A stretch of DNA of 64,000 nucleotides from Comamonadaceae bacterium (GTDB taxonomy: Bacteria; Pseudomonadota; Gammaproteobacteria; Burkholderiales; Burkholderiaceae_C), in NCBI GenBank assembly GCA_027485235.1, contig JAIXRJ010000030.1:62001-126000 (forward strand). Reading direction: 5' to 3'. Positions 27,505 to 34,939 of the stretch are shown here, piece by piece. Under the pieces are notes generated by a model. It searched no databases and was not told the origin of the DNA. It was given only the letters and a program-made list of their open reading frames with translations. Made by a program: the position numbers and the translations under genes. Position 1 is the stretch's first letter. Every line of letters starts with the position of its first letter.

Positions 27505-27571
27505 GTCACCCCGGACTTGATCCGGGGTCCATCTTTCCCCGCCATGGATGCCGGATCCAGTCCGGCATGAC
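27505..27571. repeat. double-hairpin palindromic element
   Basis: A 67-base element bounded by GTCA and TGAC, holding two hairpins. ACCCCGGA/TCCGGGGT (27508-27528) has a 5-base loop and ATGCCGGA/TCCGGCAT (27548-27568) has a 5-base loop, joined by GTCCATC...ATGGAT. This matches the design of a dispersed intergenic palindrome I know from many alpha- and some beta-proteobacteria. It sits between purB and yaeQ and may also end purB transcription. Confidence 0.7.
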
Positions 27572-27598
27572 CGATGCAGGCGCAAACTCAAGAACCCC

Positions 27599-28159
27599 AT
27601 GGCCCTCAAATCCACCATCTACAAAACCAACCTGTCGATCGCTGACATCGACCACAGCTATTACGAAGACCACCAGCTGACCTTGGCGCGTCACCCCAGC
27701 GAGACCGACGAGCGCATGATGATCCGCCTGCTGGCGCTGGCCATCAACGCCTACAAGCTGCAAGCCGTTTGCAAGGGCGACGGCAAGCTGGTCTTTGGTG
27801 CGGGCTTGTCGGACCCGGACGATCCGGATGTGAGCCTGCGTGACTTCACGGGCCAGACCCGCATGTGGATCGAAGTGGGTCAGCCCGAAGACAAGCCCAT
27901 CATGAAAGCCTGTCAGAAGTCCGATGAGGTGCTGTTGTATTGCTTCAACCATGCGGCCGAAGTCTGGTGGAAAGGCATCGAGACCAAGCTCACCCGCCTG
28001 GACAAGCTGCAGGTCTGGCGTGTGCCCACTGAGCGCTCACAAGAGCTGGCCCAGTTGGCCGAGCGCAGCATGCAGCTGCAGGCCACGGTGCAAGAAAGTG
28101 AAGTCACGTTCAGCAGCGACAAGGGCAGCGTGCACATCGAACTCATCCGTTGGAAATAA
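27599..28159 (+). CDS. yaeQ: YaeQ family protein
   Basis: A 186-residue protein matching YaeQ from end to end: MALKSTIYKTNLSIADIDHS, YYEDHQLTLARHPSETDERM, GLSDPDDPDV and WIEVGQPEDKPIMKAC. The YaeQ fold resembles PD-(D/E)xK nucleases, and E. coli YaeQ was once proposed to rescue RfaH mutants, but the cellular role is unsettled. The ATG at 27599 is preferred over an upstream codon that lies within the palindromic element. Confidence 0.93.
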   Translation: MALKSTIYKTNLSIADIDHSYYEDHQLTLARHPSETDERMMIRLLALAINAYKLQAVCKGDGKLVFGAGLSDPDDPDVSLRDFTGQTRMWIEVGQPEDKPIMKACQKSDEVLLYCFNHAAEVWWKGIETKLTRLDKLQVWRVPTERSQELAQLAERSMQLQATVQESEVTFSSDKGSVHIELIRWK

Positions 28160-28163
28160 GCCC

Positions 28164-28188
28164 GTGGGAGCCGCACCTTGTGCGCGAT
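28164..28188 (+). repeat. REP-like GGAGCCGCACC...GTGCGCGAT element
   Basis: GTGGGAGCCGCACCTTGTGCGCGAT starts four bases after the yaeQ stop. It contains a GCAC/GTGC stem. It differs at 3 of 25 positions from the copy at 49504-49532 and is nearly identical to the reverse-strand copy at 49415-49441, so it is a dispersed family resembling Pseudomonas REP elements. A second hairpin, GTCGG/CCGAC, lies about 25 bases further on. Confidence 0.65.
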
Positions 28189-28268
28189 TCCCCAATCCAA
28201 GACATGCCAAGTCGGTGCGAAGACGCCGACCAGCCAAGAGCCGATGCACCTCCCAGCGCAAGCAGGAC

Positions 28269-28724
28269 CTACAGGTCCAGTTTGGTTTGCGCCTCTGACG
28301 CCACTTTGGCCAGATGGCGGTCTTCGGCAGCCCGTTCGGCGTATTTGTTGAAGCGCCAAGACGTGCCATCGGCGGTGATTCTTTGCCAGACGCCGCGCTT
28401 TTCGCCGGGGGTCATTTCGATCCAGAGTTGAACTTCGTCGAAGGTGCGGCCGCAACCCTTGCACCAATCATCGCCTTGGCTGGTCGAGCAAATCGCAATG
28501 CATGGGGTGTCCGGCGTGCTCTGGTACCAATCTTGCCAGGCCTGCGCAGCGGCCAGCGGCAGGCTGAACTCGTCGGCGTAATCTTGCTTGAAATACACCA
28601 TCTGGCCATACACATCGGCCAATGCGCGCAGCTCGCGCGGCAAGCTGACCCCGTCAGGAGAGGGGTTCTTGATCCGCCAGTGGTTGATGGCGGCTTCGAT
28701 GTCGGTGATGTGGATGCCGGCCAT
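28269..28724 (-). CDS. DUF3717-DUF1289 fusion protein
   Basis: A 151-residue protein with two small domains. The N-terminal half (ITDIEAAINHWRIKNPSPDG to DFSLPLAAAQAWQDW-like sequence) matches DUF3717. The C-terminal half (TPCIAICSTSQGDDWCKGCG, RTFDEVQLWIEMTPGEKRGV) matches DUF1289, a short cysteine module that probably binds metal through four cysteines. The function of both is unknown. It faces yaeQ convergently across about 110 bases of repeat sequence. Confidence 0.8.
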   Translation of the reverse strand: MAGIHITDIEAAINHWRIKNPSPDGVSLPRELRALADVYGQMVYFKQDYADEFSLPLAAAQAWQDWYQSTPDTPCIAICSTSQGDDWCKGCGRTFDEVQLWIEMTPGEKRGVWQRITADGTSWRFNKYAERAAEDRHLAKVASEAQTKLDL

Positions 28725-28820
28725 GGTCTTTGGAGCGTTGGACCGGCATCATAGCGGGTCAGGGGGCTTGCGGGTTCATGCGCATTCGGCTAGCCATGGT
28801 GCGGCCCAGTCCAATAACGC

Positions 28821-30371
28821 TCAACGCTCGGACTGCACCTCGCGCAACAGGGCTTGTGCTTGTCGCAAGCGGGTATCGACAATGGACGCTTCGATGTGAT
28901 CACCTGCTTGCAATGGCTGCGTTTTACCCCGGTCTTGTGCAGCGCGGAATCGGTCAATGGCACCTTGCCAATCCATGCGCGCCATTTGTGCCTCTCCTTC
29001 GGCGCGCAGCGATGGCAAGGCTTGGCCCTGTGCTGCCAAGAGATGTGCCAAGGTGTTCCAGGCTTGCGCATCGAGGGGATAAGCCTGAACCTGTTCGCGC
29101 AACTGGCCCAACACGTTGACGCGCGCGGGCACCGCCTGCAGGTGCAACAAGGCTTGCGCGGTGGCGATCAGCTCTGGGCGTTCGAGTTTCGAGCCTTTGT
29201 TCGGGGAGGCCAACAGCCCAGGGACTGCATCCCATCGACCTTGTGCGGCGGCCAGTTCGGCGCGCAGCAATTTGGCCAAGCGGGCCGGTGCACTTTGGCC
29301 ATCCACCAAGCGATCCAGGTTTTGCAAACTGCGCTCGGCTGCAGCAAAGTCCTTGAGCTGCACATGCGCCAAAGTGGCCCCGTACCAGACCCCGGCTTGG
29401 CTGGCCGTTGTGGCCTGCGGCAAGTTGACTTGGTTCGTTTGCGTGGCAGCGCGCCAGCCCTCGACATGGCCTTGAGACAAAACGCGCGCGCGCGCCGACA
29501 GCATGGCCTGTTCCACATCGGCCACTTTGGACGCCGCAGCCGGATTCAATTGCAAACGGGCCTGCATGTCGGCGATGCGCTCGGTCGTCAGCGGGTGGCT
29601 GCGCAAATAGGGAAAGGCACCGTTGTCGTTGAGGCCGGCCGCTTGTTGAAGTTTGCCGAACATGCCGACAAAGCCTTGGGGGTCAAAGCCGGCCTCGCTC
29701 ATGACAGCATAGCCCACACGGTCGGCTTCGCGTTCCATGTCGCGCGAATAACTCAGTTGTGACTGGATGGCCGCCGCCTGCCCGCCCACGATCAGAGCTT
29801 GCGCGCCCTGGGCGCTTTTGCTGGCGGCCAACACACCCAAAATCAAAGAGCCAATGACCCAAGGGGTCATCTTGCCTTGCGCGCCCATCGAACGCGCAAT
29901 GTGGCGTTGCGTGACGTGGCTCAATTCATGGGCCAGCACAGAAGCCAACTCGTCGTGCGTGCTCACCACCGCGATCAAGCCCAGGTGCACGCCCAGATAA
30001 CCGCCGGGCAAAGCAAAGGCGTTCACATTGCGGTCGCGCCCCAGCAGGATGCGCCAGGCAAAGCGTTCTTGCAGCTCGGGCGACAGCTCGCCCCGTGCGG
30101 CGGCCGATTTGACCAGGGGCGCCCACAAGCGCTGGATGTACTCGTCCAGCACCGGGTCTTCCAGGTAATCCGGGTCGCGGTACAACTCGCGCGCAATGCG
30201 GTCACCCAGTTTGCGTTCGGCCGCCAAGGAGATGCCATCACCATCGCCCAAAGAGGGCAGTGCAGAGCCTTGCGGCCACGCAGCCTGAATACACAGGCTC
30301 GTTGCCAGCAGGGCCAAGATCAACCGGGTGCGCCGAAACTTGTTTTTCACAACAAAGGGTGTCCTATTCAA
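28821..30371 (-). CDS. periplasmic M48 metalloprotease with TPR tail (BepA-like)
   Basis: A 516-residue protein with a signal peptide (LILALLATSLCIQAAWP). The M48 domain has HELSH at 148-152 as the zinc site and MEREADRVGY supplying the third ligand. The C-terminal half (about 280-510) is made of TPR-like helical repeats. This is the architecture of BepA/YfgC, the periplasmic chaperone-protease that helps assemble or clear LptD and BAM substrates. It diverges from moaC across 60 bases. Confidence 0.92.
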   Translation of the reverse strand: MNRTPFVVKNKFRRTRLILALLATSLCIQAAWPQGSALPSLGDGDGISLAAERKLGDRIARELYRDPDYLEDPVLDEYIQRLWAPLVKSAAARGELSPELQERFAWRILLGRDRNVNAFALPGGYLGVHLGLIAVVSTHDELASVLAHELSHVTQRHIARSMGAQGKMTPWVIGSLILGVLAASKSAQGAQALIVGGQAAAIQSQLSYSRDMEREADRVGYAVMSEAGFDPQGFVGMFGKLQQAAGLNDNGAFPYLRSHPLTTERIADMQARLQLNPAAASKVADVEQAMLSARARVLSQGHVEGWRAATQTNQVNLPQATTASQAGVWYGATLAHVQLKDFAAAERSLQNLDRLVDGQSAPARLAKLLRAELAAAQGRWDAVPGLLASPNKGSKLERPELIATAQALLHLQAVPARVNVLGQLREQVQAYPLDAQAWNTLAHLLAAQGQALPSLRAEGEAQMARMDWQGAIDRFRAAQDRGKTQPLQAGDHIEASIVDTRLRQAQALLREVQSER

Positions 30372-30431
30372 TGGCCGTATGATGACCTGATAGCGTGAAT
30401 TTTTTGTAAACGATGTGGACCTTCATTACCC

Positions 30432-30920
30432 ATGACGACCTCCGATGTTCTGACCCATTTTGACGCCCAAGGGCAAGCCCACATGGTGGATGTGGGTGCG
30501 AAAGCGAGCACCCAGCGCACCGCTGTGGCCGCTGGGCGCATCAGCATGCTGCCCGCGACCCTGGCCTTGATTGAATCGGGTAGCGCCAAAAAAGGCGATG
30601 TGCTGGGCATTGCCCGCACTGCCGGCATCATGGGCGCCAAGAAAACCAGCGAACTGATCCCCTTGTGTCACCCGATTGGCTTGACGCATGTGGCGGTGGA
30701 GTTTGAAGTGTTGACCTCTGAATCGACGGTGCTCTGCAAAGCCACTGCCGAGACCGTGGGCCAGACCGGTGTAGAAATGGAAGCCCTGACCGCCGTGAAC
30801 GTCGCCTTGCTCACCATTTACGACATGTGCAAAGCCGTGGACCGGGGCATGACCATCACCGATGTCAAGTTGCTGGAAAAGCATGGGGGTAAAAGCGGAA
30901 CATACATGGCCGAGAAGTAG
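30432..30920 (+). CDS. moaC: cyclic pyranopterin monophosphate synthase
   Basis: A 162-residue enzyme of molybdenum cofactor synthesis that turns 3',8-cyclo-7,8-dihydro-GTP into cPMP. It has the full family pattern: [73 protein letters not shown], and [20 protein letters not shown] followed by GGKSG. No other mo-cofactor gene is adjacent. Its last 50 bases include the 28-base stretch repeated at 38469, which may mark the insertion of the downstream island. The gene itself is intact. Confidence 0.96.
   Translation: MTTSDVLTHFDAQGQAHMVDVGAKASTQRTAVAAGRISMLPATLALIESGSAKKGDVLGIARTAGIMGAKKTSELIPLCHPIGLTHVAVEFEVLTSESTVLCKATAETVGQTGVEMEALTAVNVALLTIYDMCKAVDRGMTITDVKLLEKHGGKSGTYMAEK
30871..30898 (+). 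repeat. 28-bp direct repeat, copy A (inside moaC 3' end)
   Basis: The bases encoding [10 protein letters not shown] near the end of moaC are repeated exactly at 38469-38496 in the same orientation. Together the copies bracket the AT-rich glycan region. Confidence 0.85.
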
Positions 30921-30940
30921 GCGCTGACTTGTTGGCGTTT

Positions 30941-30964
30941 TGGGGCCCGGTGCCAAGGCCCCCA
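30941..30964 (+). terminator. candidate hairpin after moaC
   Basis: TGGGGCC and GGCCCCCA pair (one extra C) around a 9-base loop, about 20 bases after the moaC stop. No clear T-run follows. Confidence 0.35.
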
Positions 30965-31745
30965 TGCTGCCCACATTGGTGTGGTCTTGCTGGACTTGAG
31001 CGCTGGCCGGCCAACTTGCTGTTGCGTCCACAATGGCACAGTTCTACAACAAAGACAGCTGAAGCGGACACCTGCCAAAAAAAGGACGGCATCAGATCAT
31101 TTTTTCAGGCGTCAATTGGAAACACATTGATTCAACCAATCAACGCATTGTATTTTTGCAATCCATGAATCACGCCTTTTGTGAGTTTTTGAAAGAGTCA
31201 CGAGCATTTTTGTGGTTTTGCAAAGTCTGGTGGATTTAATTTGATGCCATCATTGATAAAAAGGTTTTCTGAAATATTGACGGCACAACCTAGATCGGCA
31301 ATTGAAAATGCTAATAGCTCTGACAGCTCTAAAAAAATGGACGACCAAATATAACCACTTGGTCTTATGAATCAAATATGATACTTTTCCTTCATTTTAA
31401 TTACTTAACTTTTTATAATTTTATCCATGATGCCAATTTATCAACTCAAGAAGATTTTGTTTATTCTCAAAATTCAATTTAATAAGTCCAAAAAATATGT
31501 TGCGCGTTTCGAATGAAATTTTTTGCATTTGATTGACAACAGTGTTATTTTTCCATCTTTAAGAATATCAAAATCAAACCTCTTAAATCGCTCATAAATA
31601 ATATTCAATATTTCGTCCAAAAATATAATTCGCCTTGCACAGCCTTGAGTTCGTGAGAATGAAGCCCGCGCTTTTTGGTTTTAGTCATTGGTAACCTCAT
31701 TCTTTAGAAAGTGCCCCACTTAAACACAAATACCATATTTGGGGT
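30965..31745. other. AT-rich stretch without an intact gene
   Basis: About 780 bases between moaC and the fusion gene. GC content falls sharply from about 31080 on, with runs such as AATTTTAATTAC, in contrast with the GC-rich flanks. No frame carries a recognisable protein. A short minus-strand frame at 31605-31688 with a good ribosome site may be what is left of a gene. The composition suggests foreign DNA decaying after transfer. Confidence 0.7.
31605..31688 (-). pseudogene. possible remnant of a gene start
   Basis: A 27-codon frame, MTKTKKRGLHSHELKAVQGE and seven more residues, is preceded by GAGG with good spacing and then stops. The basic start vaguely recalls transposase OrfA beginnings, but it is too short to assign. 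It is recorded because it is the only frame with a credible start in this AT-rich gap. Confidence 0.25.
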
Positions 31746-34493
31746 TCACTTCACCTGCTCCTTGGCTGCAGTATCGGCCGCCCGCATTCTGGCCTCAGCA
31801 GCTAGTCGCCACTGCCGAACAGGCTCGCCGAAACGCTGCTCCAAAGTGACTATCATGGGCAACCAGCGGCGAGACAGATGTGCCTTGACGCTTGCCAGAG
31901 CTGGCCAAGACAAGCCTTGTGGGTCAACGGCATTGAGTCGTTTCGCTGCCATGGCGCGCACCTTCTCTGCAGGCATAGGGGGTATTCGCAGGAAGTCACA
32001 AATCTGGTTGACCCAATGTAAAGGTTCGCACTCGAGGTCTTCATGAAATAGGACTAGCAACTGGTCTTCAGGCAGTGCTCGTTCCCAGATGTCCAAGGTT
32101 CGGAGGTAGTTAGTACGTAGCTCGCAGTATGTGCTCTCGCAGACTTTTAGCAGTTGTGCCACATCTGGCTTTTTTACTCCAGAGCGGTGCAGTAAGTGCA
32201 ATGCACTAGAGATGGTTCTGGTCACTGGATCGCGCAAGATGAAGATCACCTTAACATGAGGCATCACCTTGATGATTTCGGCAACCTTGTTTTCATCGAG
32301 CGTGGCATATGCGGGGGTGAAGTCGCATACAAGTTGCCCTGCGGGTGCCGCCTGCAAGCTGGCTGAATAGTTTTCCCACATGCCTGAGACGGGGAATGCG
32401 TGTCGCAATGCCATACGCACAGCTTGATCACGCTGGGGCGTTCCATCAGCGTAAGCATGTTTACTCAGAAGGGCCATCGCCTGGGTTTGTCTAAATTTTC
32501 CAATGACAGGGTCCGCGCCGTCCCAATCGAATTGGTGGAACTCCTTGATCCCCCATCGCCAGACGTTGGGGTGCGTTTGCAGGGCTGCGTACAGCCAGGT
32601 GGTTCCCGAGCGTTGTGCACCGATACACAGCACATCCGGCAGTCTTGGGGAGACTGACATCTGGTTGAGGCTGGGTACTGCATCGGCAAAGCGCAGCATG
32701 GTGTGGCTTGCGGATATAGGTTTGATTTCTCCACCCTGCTGGGATAAGCCGAACGCACACAGTGGTTCAGGGGCATTGAGCAAAATCCAGGTCCGATCCG
32801 GGCTGGTGCAGTTCAGTGGTAACGATTGACGCAGCGTCAGAACTGATTGGCTGCTGTAATGAAAATTCAGCGTTTTGTTAGTGACTGGCAGGTCCAGGCC
32901 GATCAGATAGAGGCCTGGCGCTGTCAGTGGATCGTTTAAATTGGGTAATTGTGTTTGCTCACCGACCAGTGAAGATGGGGTCTTGATCCACAAGATAACT
33001 TGCCGTGCGTTGGAAAAAAAATCAGGCAGCGGAGCTTCCTCGGGCCATGCCTTCACAAATTCGTATGCTCGACAATGGTCAAGTTGGGGTGAATTTGGAG
33101 CATCCCTCGGCGAAATGCGAAGGTGCCATATGGCTAGCTCCTGCGGGCAAACTGTGATGGGTTCTGTTTGGGCTAGGCGTTTGTTGAAATGCCAGTCACC
33201 AAGTGCGGGAAGCTTCTCATGAAATTCGCCTATATTGTGCAACATCCTACGACGAAACAGTAATGAAATCGGAGGGAACAGGTTGCGTGTCTTTAGATGT
33301 GCTGGCGTAATCTGTTCGAGTTTGGGTCCGAACGATGTGCGTTTTATGGTTTTGTAGCGTCCGTTGATCCATGCTTCCCTTACCAGCAAGCTGTGTGAAA
33401 CGCCAGCCGTGGCATTTTGAGTGTCGAGCCACCCTGTCATTACCTCTAGATATTCAGGTCGCCATGAGTCGTCGTCGTCATGGATGGCGATGAAGTCGCT
33501 GTCCTGTGCGGCTATGCCAGCATTGCTTGCGGCCTCCATACCCAATTGGCTTGGCAGGTGCATGACGTTCAAACGGCCTTGAAACAAGTGCAAGTAAGGT
33601 TCGATTTCGGATTCAACAAGGCGAGTAGGTCCACCGTCATTGACGATTTGCAGGAACCAATTACGGTAAGTTTGGGCCAGTACGCTGCGCAATGCACGGG
33701 GCAACAAACCCAGACGCCAGCGTGTGCGCATGACGATCAGAACTTTGCCACGATCAGTAGGAACTCCAGTTGTTGCGGCTGTAGAAAAAATCTGGCTGTT
33801 CAGCGAGGATCGCAAGGGTGTTTCATCTTGGCGGTGATGCCACAGATCCTCCTCGATCAGTCCGGCACAGTTCGCTGCCATGGCCTCGGGGTCGAGCACA
33901 CCGCAAAATGCCCCCATGCTAGCCAGCTGGGTCTGAGGTGAGCGCATGATGTCACGGTGTTCGAAGCGTGCATAAACTAGACCTATGCTGTCGCGCTCGA
34001 TGGCCGATTGGTGTTCGAACCATATTTGGCAGGCCAGTTCATAGGGCATGCCCTGTCGTGCATGCAAGGAAGCCGCTACTTCATCACAGTCTCTGTAGAC
34101 ATGCAGTACCCGAAGCTCAACCTGGAGGTTGTCTGCTACGGTGGACCATAGTGGCAACAACAGGCTTGAGCGCGGGTCCTTGACCAGCCAGTGGCCATGA
34201 TGTGACATTTCTTCGCGTGCAATCCCTGCAAACAGTTTGTGGACAGATTGTGCTTCAGGCCAATCGATCCACTTCGATGGCAAGGGGCCAGGCGAGCTGT
34301 GCCATTCCCGTCCCAGATCAGTCAGCAAATTTTCCTGTGCTTGCCAAACTATGCTGTGTTCCCAGTGCCCATTGGGATTGGCCGGGTCTGGCTTAATGTC
34401 GACTTGCTTGCCAAGATTCAGGCCCATGGCATGCATTTCACGGGCGACCATCGATGTGCCCGATCTGTGCATGCCAACTACCAGAATGATCAT
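31746..34493 (-). CDS. sulfotransferase - glycosyltransferase family 2 - sulfotransferase fusion
   Basis: A 915-residue protein with three enzymatic modules. Residues 1-225 form a P-loop sulfotransferase domain (GMHRSGTSM at 7-15 for the PAPS 5'-phosphosulfate; HVYRDCDEVAASLH for the 3'-phosphate). Residues 249-480 form a GT2 GT-A domain (LIVMRTRWRLGLLPRALRSV, LAQTYRNW, DFIAIHDDDDSW with the metal-binding acidic cluster at 339-342). Residues 485-615 are a linker of unclear fold. Residues 619-890 form a second sulfotransferase (IGAQRSGTTWLYAALQTHPN, FILRDPVTRTISSALH). GAGG precedes the ATG. It may add and sulfate a sugar of a surface glycan (inference). GC content is lower than in the flanking core genes. 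Confidence 0.85.
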   Translation of the reverse strand: MIILVVGMHRSGTSMVAREMHAMGLNLGKQVDIKPDPANPNGHWEHSIVWQAQENLLTDLGREWHSSPGPLPSKWIDWPEAQSVHKLFAGIAREEMSHHGHWLVKDPRSSLLLPLWSTVADNLQVELRVLHVYRDCDEVAASLHARQGMPYELACQIWFEHQSAIERDSIGLVYARFEHRDIMRSPQTQLASMGAFCGVLDPEAMAANCAGLIEEDLWHHRQDETPLRSSLNSQIFSTAATTGVPTDRGKVLIVMRTRWRLGLLPRALRSVLAQTYRNWFLQIVNDGGPTRLVESEIEPYLHLFQGRLNVMHLPSQLGMEAASNAGIAAQDSDFIAIHDDDDSWRPEYLEVMTGWLDTQNATAGVSHSLLVREAWINGRYKTIKRTSFGPKLEQITPAHLKTRNLFPPISLLFRRRMLHNIGEFHEKLPALGDWHFNKRLAQTEPITVCPQELAIWHLRISPRDAPNSPQLDHCRAYEFVKAWPEEAPLPDFFSNARQVILWIKTPSSLVGEQTQLPNLNDPLTAPGLYLIGLDLPVTNKTLNFHYSSQSVLTLRQSLPLNCTSPDRTWILLNAPEPLCAFGLSQQGGEIKPISASHTMLRFADAVPSLNQMSVSPRLPDVLCIGAQRSGTTWLYAALQTHPNVWRWGIKEFHQFDWDGADPVIGKFRQTQAMALLSKHAYADGTPQRDQAVRMALRHAFPVSGMWENYSASLQAAPAGQLVCDFTPAYATLDENKVAEIIKVMPHVKVIFILRDPVTRTISSALHLLHRSGVKKPDVAQLLKVCESTYCELRTNYLRTLDIWERALPEDQLLVLFHEDLECEPLHWVNQICDFLRIPPMPAEKVRAMAAKRLNAVDPQGLSWPALASVKAHLSRRWLPMIVTLEQRFGEPVRQWRLAAEARMRAADTAAKEQVK

Positions 34494-34565
34494 GTTTTTT
34501 CCTCGGGGCAGATGTATGAAGGGCTCAGCATGCTACTTCTGGGTTTTGACCTTGACTTGAAAATG

Positions 34566-34757
34566 CTACGAGTTGCTTGTTTCCAAGCAGGGCAAGTAGC
34601 TTATGTACTGTGCAGTACAGATGAGACCAACCAGCAACAGGATGAATGCAACAAAAAGGCCTAAAACGGTTGCAGCTGCGCCCAAGCCCATGCCCGGCCC
34701 GATGTAGGCGTAGGCTTGGATCGGAGTATTAGCCAAAAAAAGTGGCAAAAACCACAA
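34566..34757 (-). CDS. small YIGPG-motif membrane protein
   Basis: Up to 63 residues. There is a hydrophobic N-terminal segment (LPLFLANTPIQAYA), then AYIGPGMGLGAAATVLGLFV and a second hydrophobic stretch. I know the AYIGPG opening from tiny membrane proteins in exopolysaccharide and sulfatase-type loci; their function is unknown. The start is uncertain: the longest frame begins with TTG and has no strong ribosome site. It lies 72 bases upstream of the fusion gene on the same strand. Confidence 0.5.
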   Translation of the reverse strand: MWFLPLFLANTPIQAYAYIGPGMGLGAAATVLGLFVAFILLLVGLICTAQYISYLPCLETSNS

Positions 34758-34939
34758 AAAAATTCACCATTTGATAAAACTTTTAAACCCGCACTCTCTA
34801 TTGTAATGCTCAAATAACGAAGCTTCTGTCAGTTAAGATACCGCGGCACCTCAAATTTTTCCCTTGTGATGAAGGGCCAAAATGCACTTTTATCAGGTCT
34901 GGAATGGTTGGTAAAAGACACCTTAATTGAATCCGCCTT

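Noticed and set aside
25950-27545. Upstream extension of the GST frame
   Set aside because: It runs antisense to purB and adds about 530 residues with no family resemblance; the GST begins at 25949.
31605-31688. Insertion sequence
   Set aside because: Only a 27-codon frame is left; no transposase catalytic motif, terminal inverted repeats or target duplication could be found.
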